Notes: generated by a model from the letters alone, not told the origin. DNA of 64,000 nucleotides from Solwaraspora sp. WMMA2056 (GCF_030345095.1 NZ_CP128360.1:5208001-5272000); one strand, 5' to 3'; shown: positions 52,490 through 61,732, counted from the first letter of the stretch. A program made the numbers and translations.

Positions 52490-53923
52490 TCAGCGGGACT
52501 CGACCTCGCTGCGGTCGCCGGCCCAGAGCACGTGGAAGCTGCCCTCGGCGTCGACCCGGCGGTAGGTGTGCGCACCGAAGAAGTCCCGCTGCCCCTGGAT
52601 CAGGGCAGCCGGCAGCCGGGGGGCACGCAGCCCGTCGTAGTAGGCCAGCGCGGACGCGAACCCGGGAGCCGGCACACCGATCTGCGCGGCGGTGGCGACC
52701 ACCCGACGCCAGCCCTGCTGGGCGCCGGCGAGCGCCTCGGCGAAGTAGCCGTCGGTCAACAGCGTCGGCAGCTGCGGTGCCGCGTCGTACGCCGCCCGGA
52801 TCCGGTCCAGGAAGGCGGCCCGGATGATGCAGCCGCCCCGCCAGATCCTGGCCACCGCACCCAGGTCGATGTTCCAGTCGTACTCGGCGCTGCCGGCCTG
52901 GATCTGGTGGAAACCCTGCGCGTACGCGACGATCTTCGACGCGTACAGCGCCTGCTCGACATCGGCGATCAGTTCGTCGGCCGAACCGGCCCAGCTCTCC
53001 ACCGGGCCCGGCAGGTCGGCGGCGGCGGCGCGGATGTCGGCGTGGCCGGACAACGCCCGGGCGAACACGGCCTCCGAGATGCCGCTCACCGGCACCCCGA
53101 GGTCCAACGCGCCCTGGACGGTCCACCGCCCGGTGCCCTTCTGCCCCGCCTGGTCGAGCACGACGTCGACGAACGGCTTGCCGGTGGCCACGTCGGTGTG
53201 GCCGAGCACCTCGGCGGTGATCTCGATCAGGTACGAGGAGAGCCGACCGGCGTTCCAGCTACGGAACACGTCGGCGATCTGCGCCGGGCTGAGTCCGCCG
53301 GCGCGGCGCAGCAGGTCGTACGCCTCACCGATGAGCTGCATGTCGGCGTACTCGATGCCGTTGTGCACCATCTTGACGAAGTGGCCGGCACCGTCCGGGC
53401 CGATCCGCACGCAGCACGGCGCGCCGTCGACCTTGGCGGAGATGTCCTCCAGCAGCGGGCCGAGCGCGGCGTACGACTCCTCGGACCCGCCCGGCATGAT
53501 GCTCGGCCCGTGCAGCGCGCCCTCCTCACCGCCGGAGACCCCGGTGCCGACGAAGTGCAGGCCGCGTTCGCGCAGCTCGGCCTCGCGCCGACGAGTGTCC
53601 AGGAAGTGCGCGTTGCCACCGTCGATGATCATGTCGTCCGGCTCCAGCAGGGGCGCGAACTCGTTGATCACGGCGTCGGTGGCGGCACCCGCGTTCACCA
53701 TGATCACCACACGACGCGGGCGTTCCAGCGAGGCCACGAACTCCGCCGGGCTCTCCGCCGGCAGGAACGTGCCCTCGTGGCCGAACTCGGCCATCATCTC
53801 CTTGGTCCGGCCGACCGACCGGTTGTGGACCGCCACCACATGGCCGTGCCGCGCGAGGTTCCGGGCCAGGTTGCGACCCATCACCCCCAGACCGGTGACC
53901 CCGATCTGCGCCGTCTGGCTCAT
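52490..53923 (-). CDS. gnd: 6-phosphogluconate dehydrogenase, decarboxylating
   Basis: This 477-residue long-form enzyme converts 6-phosphogluconate to ribulose 5-phosphate with NADP and CO2 release. The NADP motif GVTGLGVMGRNLARN is at the N-terminus. VSGGEEGALHGPSIMPGG and the catalytic Lys/Glu region HFVKMVHNGIEYADMQLI are intact, and WRGGCIIRA and DGYFAEALAGAQ mark the C-terminal helices. GAGGAG lies before the ATG at 53923. The 287-bp gap upstream (53924-54210) is extremely GC-rich and shows no gene. Confidence 0.96.
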   Translation of the reverse strand: MSQTAQIGVTGLGVMGRNLARNLARHGHVVAVHNRSVGRTKEMMAEFGHEGTFLPAESPAEFVASLERPRRVVIMVNAGAATDAVINEFAPLLEPDDMIIDGGNAHFLDTRRREAELRERGLHFVGTGVSGGEEGALHGPSIMPGGSEESYAALGPLLEDISAKVDGAPCCVRIGPDGAGHFVKMVHNGIEYADMQLIGEAYDLLRRAGGLSPAQIADVFRSWNAGRLSSYLIEITAEVLGHTDVATGKPFVDVVLDQAGQKGTGRWTVQGALDLGVPVSGISEAVFARALSGHADIRAAAADLPGPVESWAGSADELIADVEQALYASKIVAYAQGFHQIQAGSAEYDWNIDLGAVARIWRGGCIIRAAFLDRIRAAYDAAPQLPTLLTDGYFAEALAGAQQGWRRVVATAAQIGVPAPGFASALAYYDGLRAPRLPAALIQGQRDFFGAHTYRRVDAEGSFHVLWAGDRSEVESR

Positions 53924-54210
53924 GACTCCTCCTCGGTGCTGCAGGTTGTGCTGGTCATCTTTCCGCCTTCCGGATGGCGGGACACCCCGGGGCGGCCGGC
54001 GGTGGTGAAGGCTCGTCCGCGCGGGCCGCCCCGGAGTGGGCCGGGGTGGGGCTACCGCCGGCCGGCACCCGCCCCGGCAGTCACCGACGCCCTCGACATC
54101 GGACGCGGAGTCGACCCCGGACACGGGCGGGTCGTCGGCGCACGACGGATCGGACGGGTCATGCCCTGGGGTACGGCGGTCGCCGCGCAACGGTTCACCC
54201 GGTCGTCGGG

Positions 54211-54825
54211 TCAGCTATCGCGGACGTCGACCAACGAGGCGAAGACCACGATGTTGTCGGCGTAGCCGATGCCGTCGCCGCGCCACTCGCCCCCGCAGGT
54301 GATCAGTCGCAGGCCGGGCCGGGTGTAGTCGCCGTACACCTGCTCGATCGGCAACGCGTCCTTGGCGTGGTGCGTCACCGAGTTCACCTCGAAGATGGCG
54401 ACGGTGCGGTCCCGACGGGTCACCTCGACCGTCGCGCCCGGCGCGATGTCGGCCAACTCGTGGAACACCGACGGACCGTCGCGGGTGTCGGCGTGCCCGA
54501 CGATGATCGCCGGACCGAACTGGCCGGGGGTCGGTCCCCGGTCGTACCAGCCGGCCTGGTTGTGCCGCCGCAGCGACGGTACGGCGATCGACCCGTCGTC
54601 GGCGACCCCGACCGCGTGCACCGGGGCCCGCACGTCGAGTGACGGGATGGCGATCCGGATCGGCCGGCTCGGCTCCAGCACCGGAAACTCCCGAGGTGGT
54701 GGATTGTTGCCACCGGCCAGCAGGTCCCGCCAGTTACCGTCGCCGAAGGCGATCATGAACACGCCGAACAGCCCGAGCAGCAGCGCTACCGGCCCGGTCC
54801 AATTGCGCCGACCACCCTTCGCCAC
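54211..54825 (-). CDS. class F-type sortase
   Basis: This 204-residue transpeptidase has an N-terminal membrane anchor (about residues 11-28) and a sortase domain. The catalytic residues are His111 in IIVGHADTRD, Cys177 in LRLITCGGEW and a nearby Arg182. Such sortases anchor surface proteins with LPxTG-like signals to the cell wall. The start is GTG. A putative substrate gene lies 30 bases upstream on the same strand, so the two form an operon. Confidence 0.9.
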   Translation of the reverse strand: MAKGGRRNWTGPVALLLGLFGVFMIAFGDGNWRDLLAGGNNPPPREFPVLEPSRPIRIAIPSLDVRAPVHAVGVADDGSIAVPSLRRHNQAGWYDRGPTPGQFGPAIIVGHADTRDGPSVFHELADIAPGATVEVTRRDRTVAIFEVNSVTHHAKDALPIEQVYGDYTRPGLRLITCGGEWRGDGIGYADNIVVFASLVDVRDS

Positions 54826-54855
54826 GCCCGCTGTCCTCCCCCCTGGCCGTCGCGG

Positions 54856-55377
54856 TCAGGCCGCGCGGCGACGGCGCAGGGTCAGCACGCCGAGCACGCC
54901 GGCGGCGGCCAACGCGACCACCCCGACGCCGGTACGCAGTCCACCGTCGCCGCCGTCGCCGGCGGTGCCGCCGAACCCGGTCGCCGGGCCGCGGCTGGGC
55001 CGGGTCGGGTCGAGCACGTACAGCGTGGTCGCCGCCGACCGGTCGTCCGGGCAGTTCAGCCGCACCCGGTAGCTGCCGGCCTCGGTCCCTGCCGGCACCG
55101 TCACCGCCGCTGTGAGCACCTCGAACTGCGGGTGCACCTCGACCGTGCCGAACGCGTCCGACTCCACAGTGGCCGACGCGGTGTTGTCGGTGCAGCTCGC
55201 CCGGATGCCCACCAGGTAACCGGACTCGACCGTGCTCGGATTCAACTCGACGAACACGTTCGCGGCGTGGGCCGGTGCCGCACCGGCCAGCCCGCCTCCG
55301 ACCACGAGGGCGACCCCGGTCGCCAGGCCCAGGGCGGCGCCGAGCACGACGGCAGCGGACGAACGACGTACGGACAT
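54856..55377 (-). CDS. secreted protein with xPxTG-like cell-wall sorting signal
   Basis: This 173-residue protein has a signal peptide (cleavage near PAHA, residue 39), a beta-rich domain with two Cys (about residues 40-120) and a C-terminal sorting region: GPATG at about 130-134, a Gly-rich stretch, a hydrophobic helix (VGVVALAAAGVLGVLTL) and a RRRR tail. GPATG fits the xPxTG pattern although Leu is replaced by Gly. Adjacency to the sortase supports cell wall anchoring. GGAGG lies upstream of the ATG. No function of the exposed domain is recognised. Confidence 0.78.
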   Translation of the reverse strand: MSVRRSSAAVVLGAALGLATGVALVVGGGLAGAAPAHAANVFVELNPSTVESGYLVGIRASCTDNTASATVESDAFGTVEVHPQFEVLTAAVTVPAGTEAGSYRVRLNCPDDRSAATTLYVLDPTRPSRGPATGFGGTAGDGGDGGLRTGVGVVALAAAGVLGVLTLRRRRAA

Positions 55378-55478
55378 CGGGTCACCATCCTCCTCGCGGC
55401 CCTGCCGCCGATCCTCCCACCCCGCTGCCCTGGATGACACCCCGGACACGCACTGTGTCGGATATAGGCTGCCGTCAC

Positions 55479-56162
55479 GTGAGCATCCGCACGTACCATC
55501 CGCGCCGGGGCCGGCTCAGCGGCCGGCACCACGACGCCCTCGACCGGCTGTTCGCCGCGTACGCGACGACCGTGGCCGAACTGCCGGCGCCGCTGGACCT
55601 GCCGGCGGTGTTCGGCCGGACCGCGCCGGTGGTGCTGGAGATCGGCTTCGGCATGGGCGACGCCACGGCCGAGATGGCGGCCGCCGACCCCGACCGCGAC
55701 TACCTCGCCGTCGAGGTGCACACCCCCGGCATCGCCCACCTGCTGGCGCTGATCGAGCAGCGGGAGCTGACCAACGTACGGGTCGCCGTCGGCGACGCCC
55801 TCGACCTGGCCCGCCGCTGTCTGCCGGAGCAGAGCCTGGACGCGGTGCACGCCTACTTCCCGGACCCCTGGCCCAAGGCACGCCACCACAAGCGCCGGCT
55901 GATCCAACCGGCCCACGTGGCGCTGCTGCGCTCCCGGCTGCGTCGGGGCGGGCGGCTGCACTGCGCCACCGACTGGGCCCCGTACGCCGAGGTGATGCTG
56001 GCGACGCTGACCGCCGACCCGGAGCTGGTCAACACGCACGACGGGTACGCGCCCCGACCGGCGTACCGGCCGCAGACGAAGTTCGAACGGCGCGGCGTGC
56101 GGGCCGGCCGGCCGGCGTACGACCTCGTCTTCGAACGATCTTTCGACACCGCTGACGGGTGA
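55479..56162 (+). CDS. trmB: tRNA (guanine(46)-N7)-methyltransferase
   Basis: This 227-residue SAM-dependent enzyme methylates G46 of tRNA. It has VVLEIGFGMGDATAEMA (SAM site), YLAVEVHTPGI, YFPDPWPKARHHKRRLI (the family signature) and TDWAPYAEVML. The GTG at 55479 starts the conserved basic N-terminus; a longer frame upstream is antisense to the sortase substrate gene. TATAGG at 55463-55468 ends 10 bases before the start, and no ribosome binding site intervenes, so a leaderless mRNA is likely. Confidence 0.95.
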   Translation: MSIRTYHPRRGRLSGRHHDALDRLFAAYATTVAELPAPLDLPAVFGRTAPVVLEIGFGMGDATAEMAAADPDRDYLAVEVHTPGIAHLLALIEQRELTNVRVAVGDALDLARRCLPEQSLDAVHAYFPDPWPKARHHKRRLIQPAHVALLRSRLRRGGRLHCATDWAPYAEVMLATLTADPELVNTHDGYAPRPAYRPQTKFERRGVRAGRPAYDLVFERSFDTADG

Positions 56163-56215
56163 GTGTGCCCCCCGCTTTGGTCGGCGCGGGCCGCGACGGG
56201 CACGATGGAACGACT

Positions 56216-58732
56216 ATGACGCAGACCACCCCGACCCTCACCGACCTGCTGCCGCGCGACGCCGACCCGGACGCCGTCTACGAAAGGTTCGCCGAGTGGG
56301 CCGCCGGCCGGGGCCTGGCGCTGTACCCGCACCAGGAAGAGGCGCTCATCGAGATCGTCTCCGGGGCGAACGTCATCCTGAACACCCCGACCGGGTCGGG
56401 CAAGAGCCTGGTCGCCACCGGCGCGCACTTCGCCGCCCTGGCCGACGACCGGGTCACCTTCTACACCGCGCCGATCAAGGCCCTGGTGTCGGAGAAGTTC
56501 TTCGCGCTCTGTGACGTCTTCGGCCCGGCCAACGTCGGCATGCTCACCGGTGACGCCAGCGTCAACGCCGACGCGCCGATCATCTGCTGCACCGCCGAGA
56601 TCCTGGCCAACCTGGCGTTGCGCGACGGTGCCGACGCCGACGTCGGCCAGGTGGTGATGGACGAGTTCCACTTCTACGCCGAACCGGACCGGGGCTGGGC
56701 CTGGCAGGTGCCGCTGATCGAGCTGCCGCAGGCCCAGTTCGTGCTGATGTCGGCCACGTTGGGCGACGTCACCAGGTTCGTCGACGACCTGACCCGGCGT
56801 ACCGGGCGGGCCACCGCCGTGGTCGCCTCCGCGCAGCGGCCGGTGCCGCTGATCTACTCGTACGCGATGACCCCGCTGCACGAGACCCTGGAGGAGCTGC
56901 TCAGCACCCACCAGGCGCCGGTGTACGTGGTCCACTTCACCCAGGCGGCGGCGCTGGAACGCGCCCAGGCGCTGATGAGCATCAACGTCTGCACCCGGGC
57001 GGAGAAGGACGCGATCGCTGCGGCGATCGGCAACTTCCGGTTCACCTCCGGGTTCGGGCGCACCCTGTCCCGGCTGGTCCGCCACGGCATCGGGGTGCAC
57101 CACGCCGGCATGCTGCCCAAGTACCGGCGGCTCGTGGAGACCCTCGCCCAGGCCGGACTGCTCAAGGTCATCTGCGGTACGGACACCCTCGGCGTGGGGA
57201 TCAACGTGCCGATCCGTACGGTGCTGTTCACCGGTCTGTCCAAGTACGACGGGGTACGCACCCGGCTGCTCAAGGCACGGGAGTTCCACCAGATCGCCGG
57301 GCGGGCCGGCCGGGCCGGGTTCGACACCCTGGGCACCGTCGTGGTGCAGGCCCCGGAGCACGTCATCGACAATGAGAAGGCCCTGGCCAAGGCCGGTGAC
57401 GACCCGAAGAAGCGCCGCAAGGTGGTGCGCAAGAAGCCGCCGGAGGGGTCGATCGGCTGGGGTCGACCCACCTTCGACCGGCTGATCGAAGCCGAACCGG
57501 AGCCGCTGACCTCCAGCTTCCAGGTCAGCCACGCGATGCTGCTCAACGTGATCAGCCGCCCGGGTGACGCGTTCGCGGCCATGCGGCACCTGCTGACCGA
57601 CAACCACGAGGACCGGGCGGCGCAGCGCCGGCACATCCGCCGGGCGATCGCGATCTACCGTGCGCTGCGTGCCGGCGGTGTGGTCGAGCAGCTGCCGGAG
57701 CCCGACGCCGAGGGCCGGCGGGTCCGGCTCACCGTGGACCTGCAGTTGGACTTCGCGCTCAACCAGCCGCTGTCGCCGTTCGCGCTCGCCTCGTTGGAAC
57801 TGCTCGACGTCGAGTCCCCGACGTACGCCCTGGACGTGTTGTCGATCATCGAGGCGACCCTGGACGACCCCCGGCAGATCCTCTCCGCGCAGCAGCACAA
57901 GGCGCGCGGCGAGGCGGTGGCGCAGATGAAGGCCGACGGCATCGAGTACGAGGCCCGCCTCGAACTGCTCGACCAGGTGACCCACCCGAAGCCGCTGGCC
58001 GAGCTGTTGGAGGTGGCGTACGAGACGTACCGGCGGGGTCATCCCTGGGTGGCCGACCACGAGGTGGCACCCAAGGCCGTCGTCCGCGACATGTACGAAC
58101 GCGCGATGACGTTCACCGAGTACGTCAGCTTCTACGGGTTGTCCCGCTCGGAGGGTCTGGTGCTGCGGTACCTGGCCGACGCGTACCGGGCGCTGCGTCA
58201 GACGGTGCCCGACGACGCCAAGACCGAGGAGCTGATCGACCTCATCGAGTGGCTCGGTGAGCTGGTCCGCCAGGTCGACTCCAGCCTGATCGACGAGTGG
58301 GAGCGGCTGCGCAATCCGACGGATCCGGATACGCCGGTCGTGGTCGACGACCGGCCGCCAGCGGTCACCGGCAACCTGCGGGCGTTCCGGGTGCTGGTGC
58401 GCAACGCGATGTTCCGGCGGGTGGAGCTGGCGGCTCTGCGCCGCTACGACGAGTTGGGTGAGCTGGACGCCGGGACCGGGTGGGACGCCGACGCCTGGGC
58501 CGACGCGCTGGACGGCTACTTCGCCGAGCACGACGAGATCGGCACCGGTCCGGACGCCCGTGGCCCGGCGCTGCTGATGATCACGCAGGAGCGGGAGCGC
58601 TGGCTGGTCCGGCAGATCTTCGCCGACCCGGCCGCCGACCACGACTGGGGCATCAGCGCCGAGGTCGACCTCGCCGCCTCGGACGAGGCCGGGGCGGCGG
58701 TGGTACGGATCACCGACGTCGGTCAGCTCTGA
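56216..58732 (+). CDS. DEAD/DEAH box helicase with DUF3516 domain
   Basis: This 838-residue Ski2/Mtr4-like superfamily 2 helicase has motif I TPTGSGKS, Ia TAPIKALVSEKFF, motif II VVMDEFHFYA (DEFH), motif III MSATLGD, and motif VI HQIAGRAGRAGFD. DUF3516 fills the C-terminal half (about residues 405-838). It probably unwinds RNA or DNA in an ATP-dependent manner; the exact pathway is unknown. It follows trmB by 54 bases. Its stop codon lies in a 17-bp tandem duplication. Confidence 0.93.
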   Translation: MTQTTPTLTDLLPRDADPDAVYERFAEWAAGRGLALYPHQEEALIEIVSGANVILNTPTGSGKSLVATGAHFAALADDRVTFYTAPIKALVSEKFFALCDVFGPANVGMLTGDASVNADAPIICCTAEILANLALRDGADADVGQVVMDEFHFYAEPDRGWAWQVPLIELPQAQFVLMSATLGDVTRFVDDLTRRTGRATAVVASAQRPVPLIYSYAMTPLHETLEELLSTHQAPVYVVHFTQAAALERAQALMSINVCTRAEKDAIAAAIGNFRFTSGFGRTLSRLVRHGIGVHHAGMLPKYRRLVETLAQAGLLKVICGTDTLGVGINVPIRTVLFTGLSKYDGVRTRLLKAREFHQIAGRAGRAGFDTLGTVVVQAPEHVIDNEKALAKAGDDPKKRRKVVRKKPPEGSIGWGRPTFDRLIEAEPEPLTSSFQVSHAMLLNVISRPGDAFAAMRHLLTDNHEDRAAQRRHIRRAIAIYRALRAGGVVEQLPEPDAEGRRVRLTVDLQLDFALNQPLSPFALASLELLDVESPTYALDVLSIIEATLDDPRQILSAQQHKARGEAVAQMKADGIEYEARLELLDQVTHPKPLAELLEVAYETYRRGHPWVADHEVAPKAVVRDMYERAMTFTEYVSFYGLSRSEGLVLRYLADAYRALRQTVPDDAKTEELIDLIEWLGELVRQVDSSLIDEWERLRNPTDPDTPVVVDDRPPAVTGNLRAFRVLVRNAMFRRVELAALRRYDELGELDAGTGWDADAWADALDGYFAEHDEIGTGPDARGPALLMITQERERWLVRQIFADPAADHDWGISAEVDLAASDEAGAAVVRITDVGQL

Positions 58733-58754
58733 CGGTCGGTCAGCTCTGACGGTC
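58721..58754. repeat. perfect 17-bp tandem duplication over two convergent stop codons
   Basis: Units 58721-58737 and 58738-58754 are identical, and each contains the palindrome GTCAG-CT-CTGAC. The first unit carries the helicase TGA and the second the TGA of the minus-strand gene. Confidence 0.85.
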
Positions 58755-59102
58755 GGCCTCCGGCGGCGGGCCGGATGAGGCGTCCGGCCACAGGCCGGCG
58801 TACTCCAGGACCGACCGGACGCGGCGGGCGCGCACCGGATCCCAGCGGTCCAGCACGGCCATCGCTTTGGTGAATGGTTCGCACATGGCCGCCGCCCCGC
58901 ACACCCGGCATTCGCCGAGCCGGCTGGGCAGGTGCGTGGTGACGATGTCGCGGGCCCGGTGCAGCACGGCGACCCCGGGGTTGCGTTTGAGCAACGCAGC
59001 CCGGTTCGGAGTCGGTTCGGCGTGCCGGTTGCCGCGCGGTACGCCGATCGCGGTGTAGCGGGCCAGACGTGGCGTGCCGCCGATTCCGTCGTTCCTCAGC
59101 AT
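58740..59102 (-). CDS. small Cys-containing protein of unknown function
   Basis: This 120-residue protein has CRVCGAAAMC near its middle (about residues 65-75), a possible zinc site, flanked by basic helical segments. No family was recognised. The start at 59102 has GGGAGGGA upstream. It is divergent from the DUF5753-type regulator, an arrangement often seen around Scr1-type pairs in actinomycetes, so control by that regulator is possible. Confidence 0.65.
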   Translation of the reverse strand: MLRNDGIGGTPRLARYTAIGVPRGNRHAEPTPNRAALLKRNPGVAVLHRARDIVTTHLPSRLGECRVCGAAAMCEPFTKAMAVLDRWDPVRARRVRSVLEYAGLWPDASSGPPPEADRQS

Positions 59103-59267
59103 CTGGTCCCTCCCAGGTCGGTCGCGGACCGGACGTCCGCCGTCGTCTTCCACCCTGGACTGTGGGATGGCATCAATGGAAGATAGGCGATGACCTGGTG
59201 TAGCGAGCCGGTGACGCTCGCAAGATCACATACATAACAGCGGTAAGTTGAGGGATGTGAAGGTATT

Positions 59268-60053
59268 GTGAGCGGGAGTGAATATCTGGTAGGAGAACTG
59301 CGCCGCGTCCGTGAGATGCTCGGGCTCACCCAGGAAGCGTGGGGCGAGCGCATCCACTTCTCGACATCACACGTCGGCTCGATCGAACGCGGCGAACGGC
59401 CGGCGCTACCCGACTATCTGAGTGCGGTGGACCGGGCATTCGGCACCGCGTTCGTGAAATTCTATCGCGAATTCGTCGTCGGCGAACGCGCCCCGGTCTG
59501 GTACCGACCGTTCATCGAACAGGAGGGCAAGGCGACCCTCATCCGGGTCTTCCAACCGCTGGCGGTGCCCGGGCTGCTGCAGACCGAGGCGTACGCCCGC
59601 GCCGTGCTGATGGCGTACGGCGTGCGCGGCGAGGCGATGGACGTCGCGTTGGCCACCCGGCTCGACCGGCAGGAGATCCTCCACCGGCTGCCTGACTCGT
59701 GCCAACTCGTCGCCGTGATCGACGAGAGCGTCCTGCACCGCCGGGTCGGCGACCCGTGCGTGATGCACGAACAACTCACGGCGGTCGTCGCCGCCTGCGA
59801 GCAGCCCAATATCCGGGTCCAGGTGGTCCCGGCCGATGCCGGGGCGTACCCGGGGCTGGACGGGCCGTTCGTCATCGCCACCGTCGACGGCAGATCCGTC
59901 GGTTACCTGGAGGGCTACCTGCAGGGGCGAGTCGTAGAAAATCCGGACGACGCGACCAGTCTGGAACGCACCTGGGAGAGCATCCGCGACTACGCTCTAT
60001 CTGGCCCGCAGAGCCTAGAACTGATCATGAGGACGGCTGAGAGATGGACATAA
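59268..60053 (+). CDS. XRE regulator with DUF5753 domain (Scr1 antitoxin-like)
   Basis: This 261-residue protein has an N-terminal helix-turn-helix (about residues 10-65; VREMLGLTQEAWGERIHFST, SIERGERPAL) and a DUF5753 domain (about 75-260; LIRVFQPLAVPGLLQTEAYARA, RLDRQEIL, VIDESVLHR). These regulators pair with DUF397 proteins in streptomycete Scr1/BldB-like systems and are sometimes classed as toxin-antitoxin-like. The DUF397 gene overlaps its 3' end by ten bases. The GTG start has GAAGGT upstream. Confidence 0.92.
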   Translation: MSGSEYLVGELRRVREMLGLTQEAWGERIHFSTSHVGSIERGERPALPDYLSAVDRAFGTAFVKFYREFVVGERAPVWYRPFIEQEGKATLIRVFQPLAVPGLLQTEAYARAVLMAYGVRGEAMDVALATRLDRQEILHRLPDSCQLVAVIDESVLHRRVGDPCVMHEQLTAVVAACEQPNIRVQVVPADAGAYPGLDGPFVIATVDGRSVGYLEGYLQGRVVENPDDATSLERTWESIRDYALSGPQSLELIMRTAERWT

Positions 60054-60250
60054 GCACCGCGCCCCGGTGGCACAAGAGCACGCACAGCGACAGCACAAGC
60101 TGCGTGGAGGTCGCCGAGAACCTGCCTGGGCGGGTGCTGGTCCGGGACACCAAGGACCGCGACGGCGGCACGCTGGCCTTCGCACCGACCGCCTGGTCGG
60201 CGTTCCTTTCCGCGACCAGGTCCGACCCGACCGGGCGATCCACCCGCTAG
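60044..60250 (+). CDS. DUF397 domain-containing protein
   Basis: This 68-residue protein fits the DUF397 consensus: WHKSTHSDSTSCVEVAEN, VLVRDTKDRDGGTLAFAPTAWSAFL. It partners the DUF5753 regulator immediately upstream, with which it overlaps by ten bases. The pair is linked with developmental control in Streptomyces. Confidence 0.93.
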   Translation: MDISTAPRWHKSTHSDSTSCVEVAENLPGRVLVRDTKDRDGGTLAFAPTAWSAFLSATRSDPTGRSTR

Positions 60251-60266
60251 CACCGCCACCTGTTCG

Positions 60267-60788
60267 TCACCGCACTGGACGCCCGGCGATCGGGACCTCG
60301 GTCTCACCGCCGACCCGCACGCCGGCCGCGTCCAGTGTGGTGACGAGCAACCGGTTCTCTCCCGCATCGGCGACCCGGCCACCGACGATGAAGACGCCGT
60401 CATTGACCTCGGCGCGGACCGCCGCACCGCCCGGGGACCGGACCGAGACCGCTTGAGCCTCGGCGCGCGGGACGGTGCCGACGTACGCCTCGAACACCTC
60501 GGTGACGGTGTACCGGTCACCTCCGACGCTGGCGCCGATGATTTCCTCGTGCTGCCCGTCGATCAGGCGCTCCACGTACCACGCGCCCGGCTTCGTCCAC
60601 AGCCGCAACGCGCGGTCGTCGCCCAGCTCGACGGTGTCCGCGAGGACATGACCAGCGGGCGGCTGCCACGACCCGGCCGCCGCCGGCCCACCGCGCGGCG
60701 TCAGGCTGACGACCGCGGCCAGGACCAACGCGACACCGACCAGCCCGACGACGGTACGGACGTTGCCCCGGATCGCCGCGCTGTCCAT
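60267..60788 (-). CDS. membrane-anchored protein of unknown function
   Basis: This 173-residue protein has one N-terminal membrane segment (about residues 12-29, VVGLVGVALVLAAVVSL) and an extracytoplasmic domain that seems all-beta (LADTVELGDDRALRLWTKPG, WYVERLIDGQHEEI). No family was recognised. It probably sits at the membrane facing outward. Confidence 0.65.
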   Translation of the reverse strand: MDSAAIRGNVRTVVGLVGVALVLAAVVSLTPRGGPAAAGSWQPPAGHVLADTVELGDDRALRLWTKPGAWYVERLIDGQHEEIIGASVGGDRYTVTEVFEAYVGTVPRAEAQAVSVRSPGGAAVRAEVNDGVFIVGGRVADAGENRLLVTTLDAAGVRVGGETEVPIAGRPVR

Positions 60789-60840
60789 CTGCCGATGATG
60801 CCACCCTGCGGTGTCCGGTCAGGACGGGTTCTCGGATCGG

Positions 60841-61686
60841 TCAGGACCGGTCCTCGACCCGGGCCGTCTCGGCGAGGAACGCAAGGATGTGCGCGACCAC
60901 CTCGTCGGGGAACTGGGTGTGCGGGTAGTGCCCGGCTCCGTCGATGTTCGCCACCGTACCGAGGCCGGCCGGCAGCGCCGCGACGATCGCCTCACCTTCG
61001 GCGCGCGGGTCGGCCCAGTCGGGGTCGAGCGTCCCCTCGATGATCAGTACGCGGCTGCGGACGTTGCCGAGCTGCGCTCCGGCGTCGGCCGGGCTGGACT
61101 GGCCCATCTTCTGCAGGACCTTCATCCGGCCGGACTCACGTAGGCGGGCCTCGGTCCGGGCCAGCTGCTCGGACCAGTCGGCCGGCCGGCGCCCGGGGAA
61201 GGCGACGTCGAGGTAGCGCAGCCACTGTCCGACGCTGCCGAACATGCCCGCGCCCAGCAGCCGGGTCATGCCCTGCCGGTACCGCTTGACGCGCAGATCG
61301 CCGAGGCTGATCGACTGTTTCCGGGTGAACGGTGCGAGCTCGACAACGGCGGTGATCAGCTCGGGCGCGGTGGCAGCGGCGATGGTGGCCGCCCCGCCGG
61401 AGATCGAGTGCCCGACCAGCACGGCCGGACCACCCAGGTGCCGGATCAGCGCGACCAGGTCGCCGGCGATGTCGGTACGGGAGTACGCCGGCCAGCCGAT
61501 ACTGGATTCGCCGGTGCCCCGCAGGTCGGTGGCGGCGACCCGGTAGCCGGCCGCGACCAGCTGCGGGACGACGAACCGGTACGCGGAGCGGCTCTCGCCC
61601 ATGCCGGGCGCGAGGACCACGAGTGGGCCGTCGCCGGTGACCTCGTAGGCGATGCGCCCGCCGTCGAGGGACAGGTACGCGGTCAT
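60841..61686 (-). CDS. alpha/beta fold hydrolase
   Basis: This 281-residue hydrolase has the oxyanion GPLVVLAPGMGESR near residue 20, the nucleophile elbow VLVGHSISGGAA (Ser near 93), Asp in EGTLDPDW and His in GAGHYPHTQF. Sequence features do not fix the substrate; epoxide hydrolase- or haloperoxidase-like activity is possible. The ATG at 61686 has GGAGGT just upstream. Transcription is probably repressed through a palindrome overlapping its -10. Confidence 0.88.
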   Translation of the reverse strand: MTAYLSLDGGRIAYEVTGDGPLVVLAPGMGESRSAYRFVVPQLVAAGYRVAATDLRGTGESSIGWPAYSRTDIAGDLVALIRHLGGPAVLVGHSISGGAATIAAATAPELITAVVELAPFTRKQSISLGDLRVKRYRQGMTRLLGAGMFGSVGQWLRYLDVAFPGRRPADWSEQLARTEARLRESGRMKVLQKMGQSSPADAGAQLGNVRSRVLIIEGTLDPDWADPRAEGEAIVAALPAGLGTVANIDGAGHYPHTQFPDEVVAHILAFLAETARVEDRS

Positions 61687-61701
61687 CACGACCTCCAGAC
61701 C

Positions 61702-61732
61702 GTTAGCTAATTTAGATAGCTAGTAAGCTAAC
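61702..61732 (-). promoter_or_regulatory. palindromic operator overlapping the hydrolase promoter
   Basis: GTTAGCT (61702-61708) and AGCTAAC (61726-61732) are exact inverted repeats 17 bases apart in a locally A+T-rich stretch. The right arm covers the -10. The symmetry resembles TetR-family operators; no tetR gene is adjacent in this window. Confidence 0.6.

Noticed and set aside
55853-58642. Open frame of over 900 codons antisense to the helicase
   Set aside because: Composition is typical shadow coding (Arg/Gly/Val/His-rich), with no motif, while the plus strand holds all helicase motifs.
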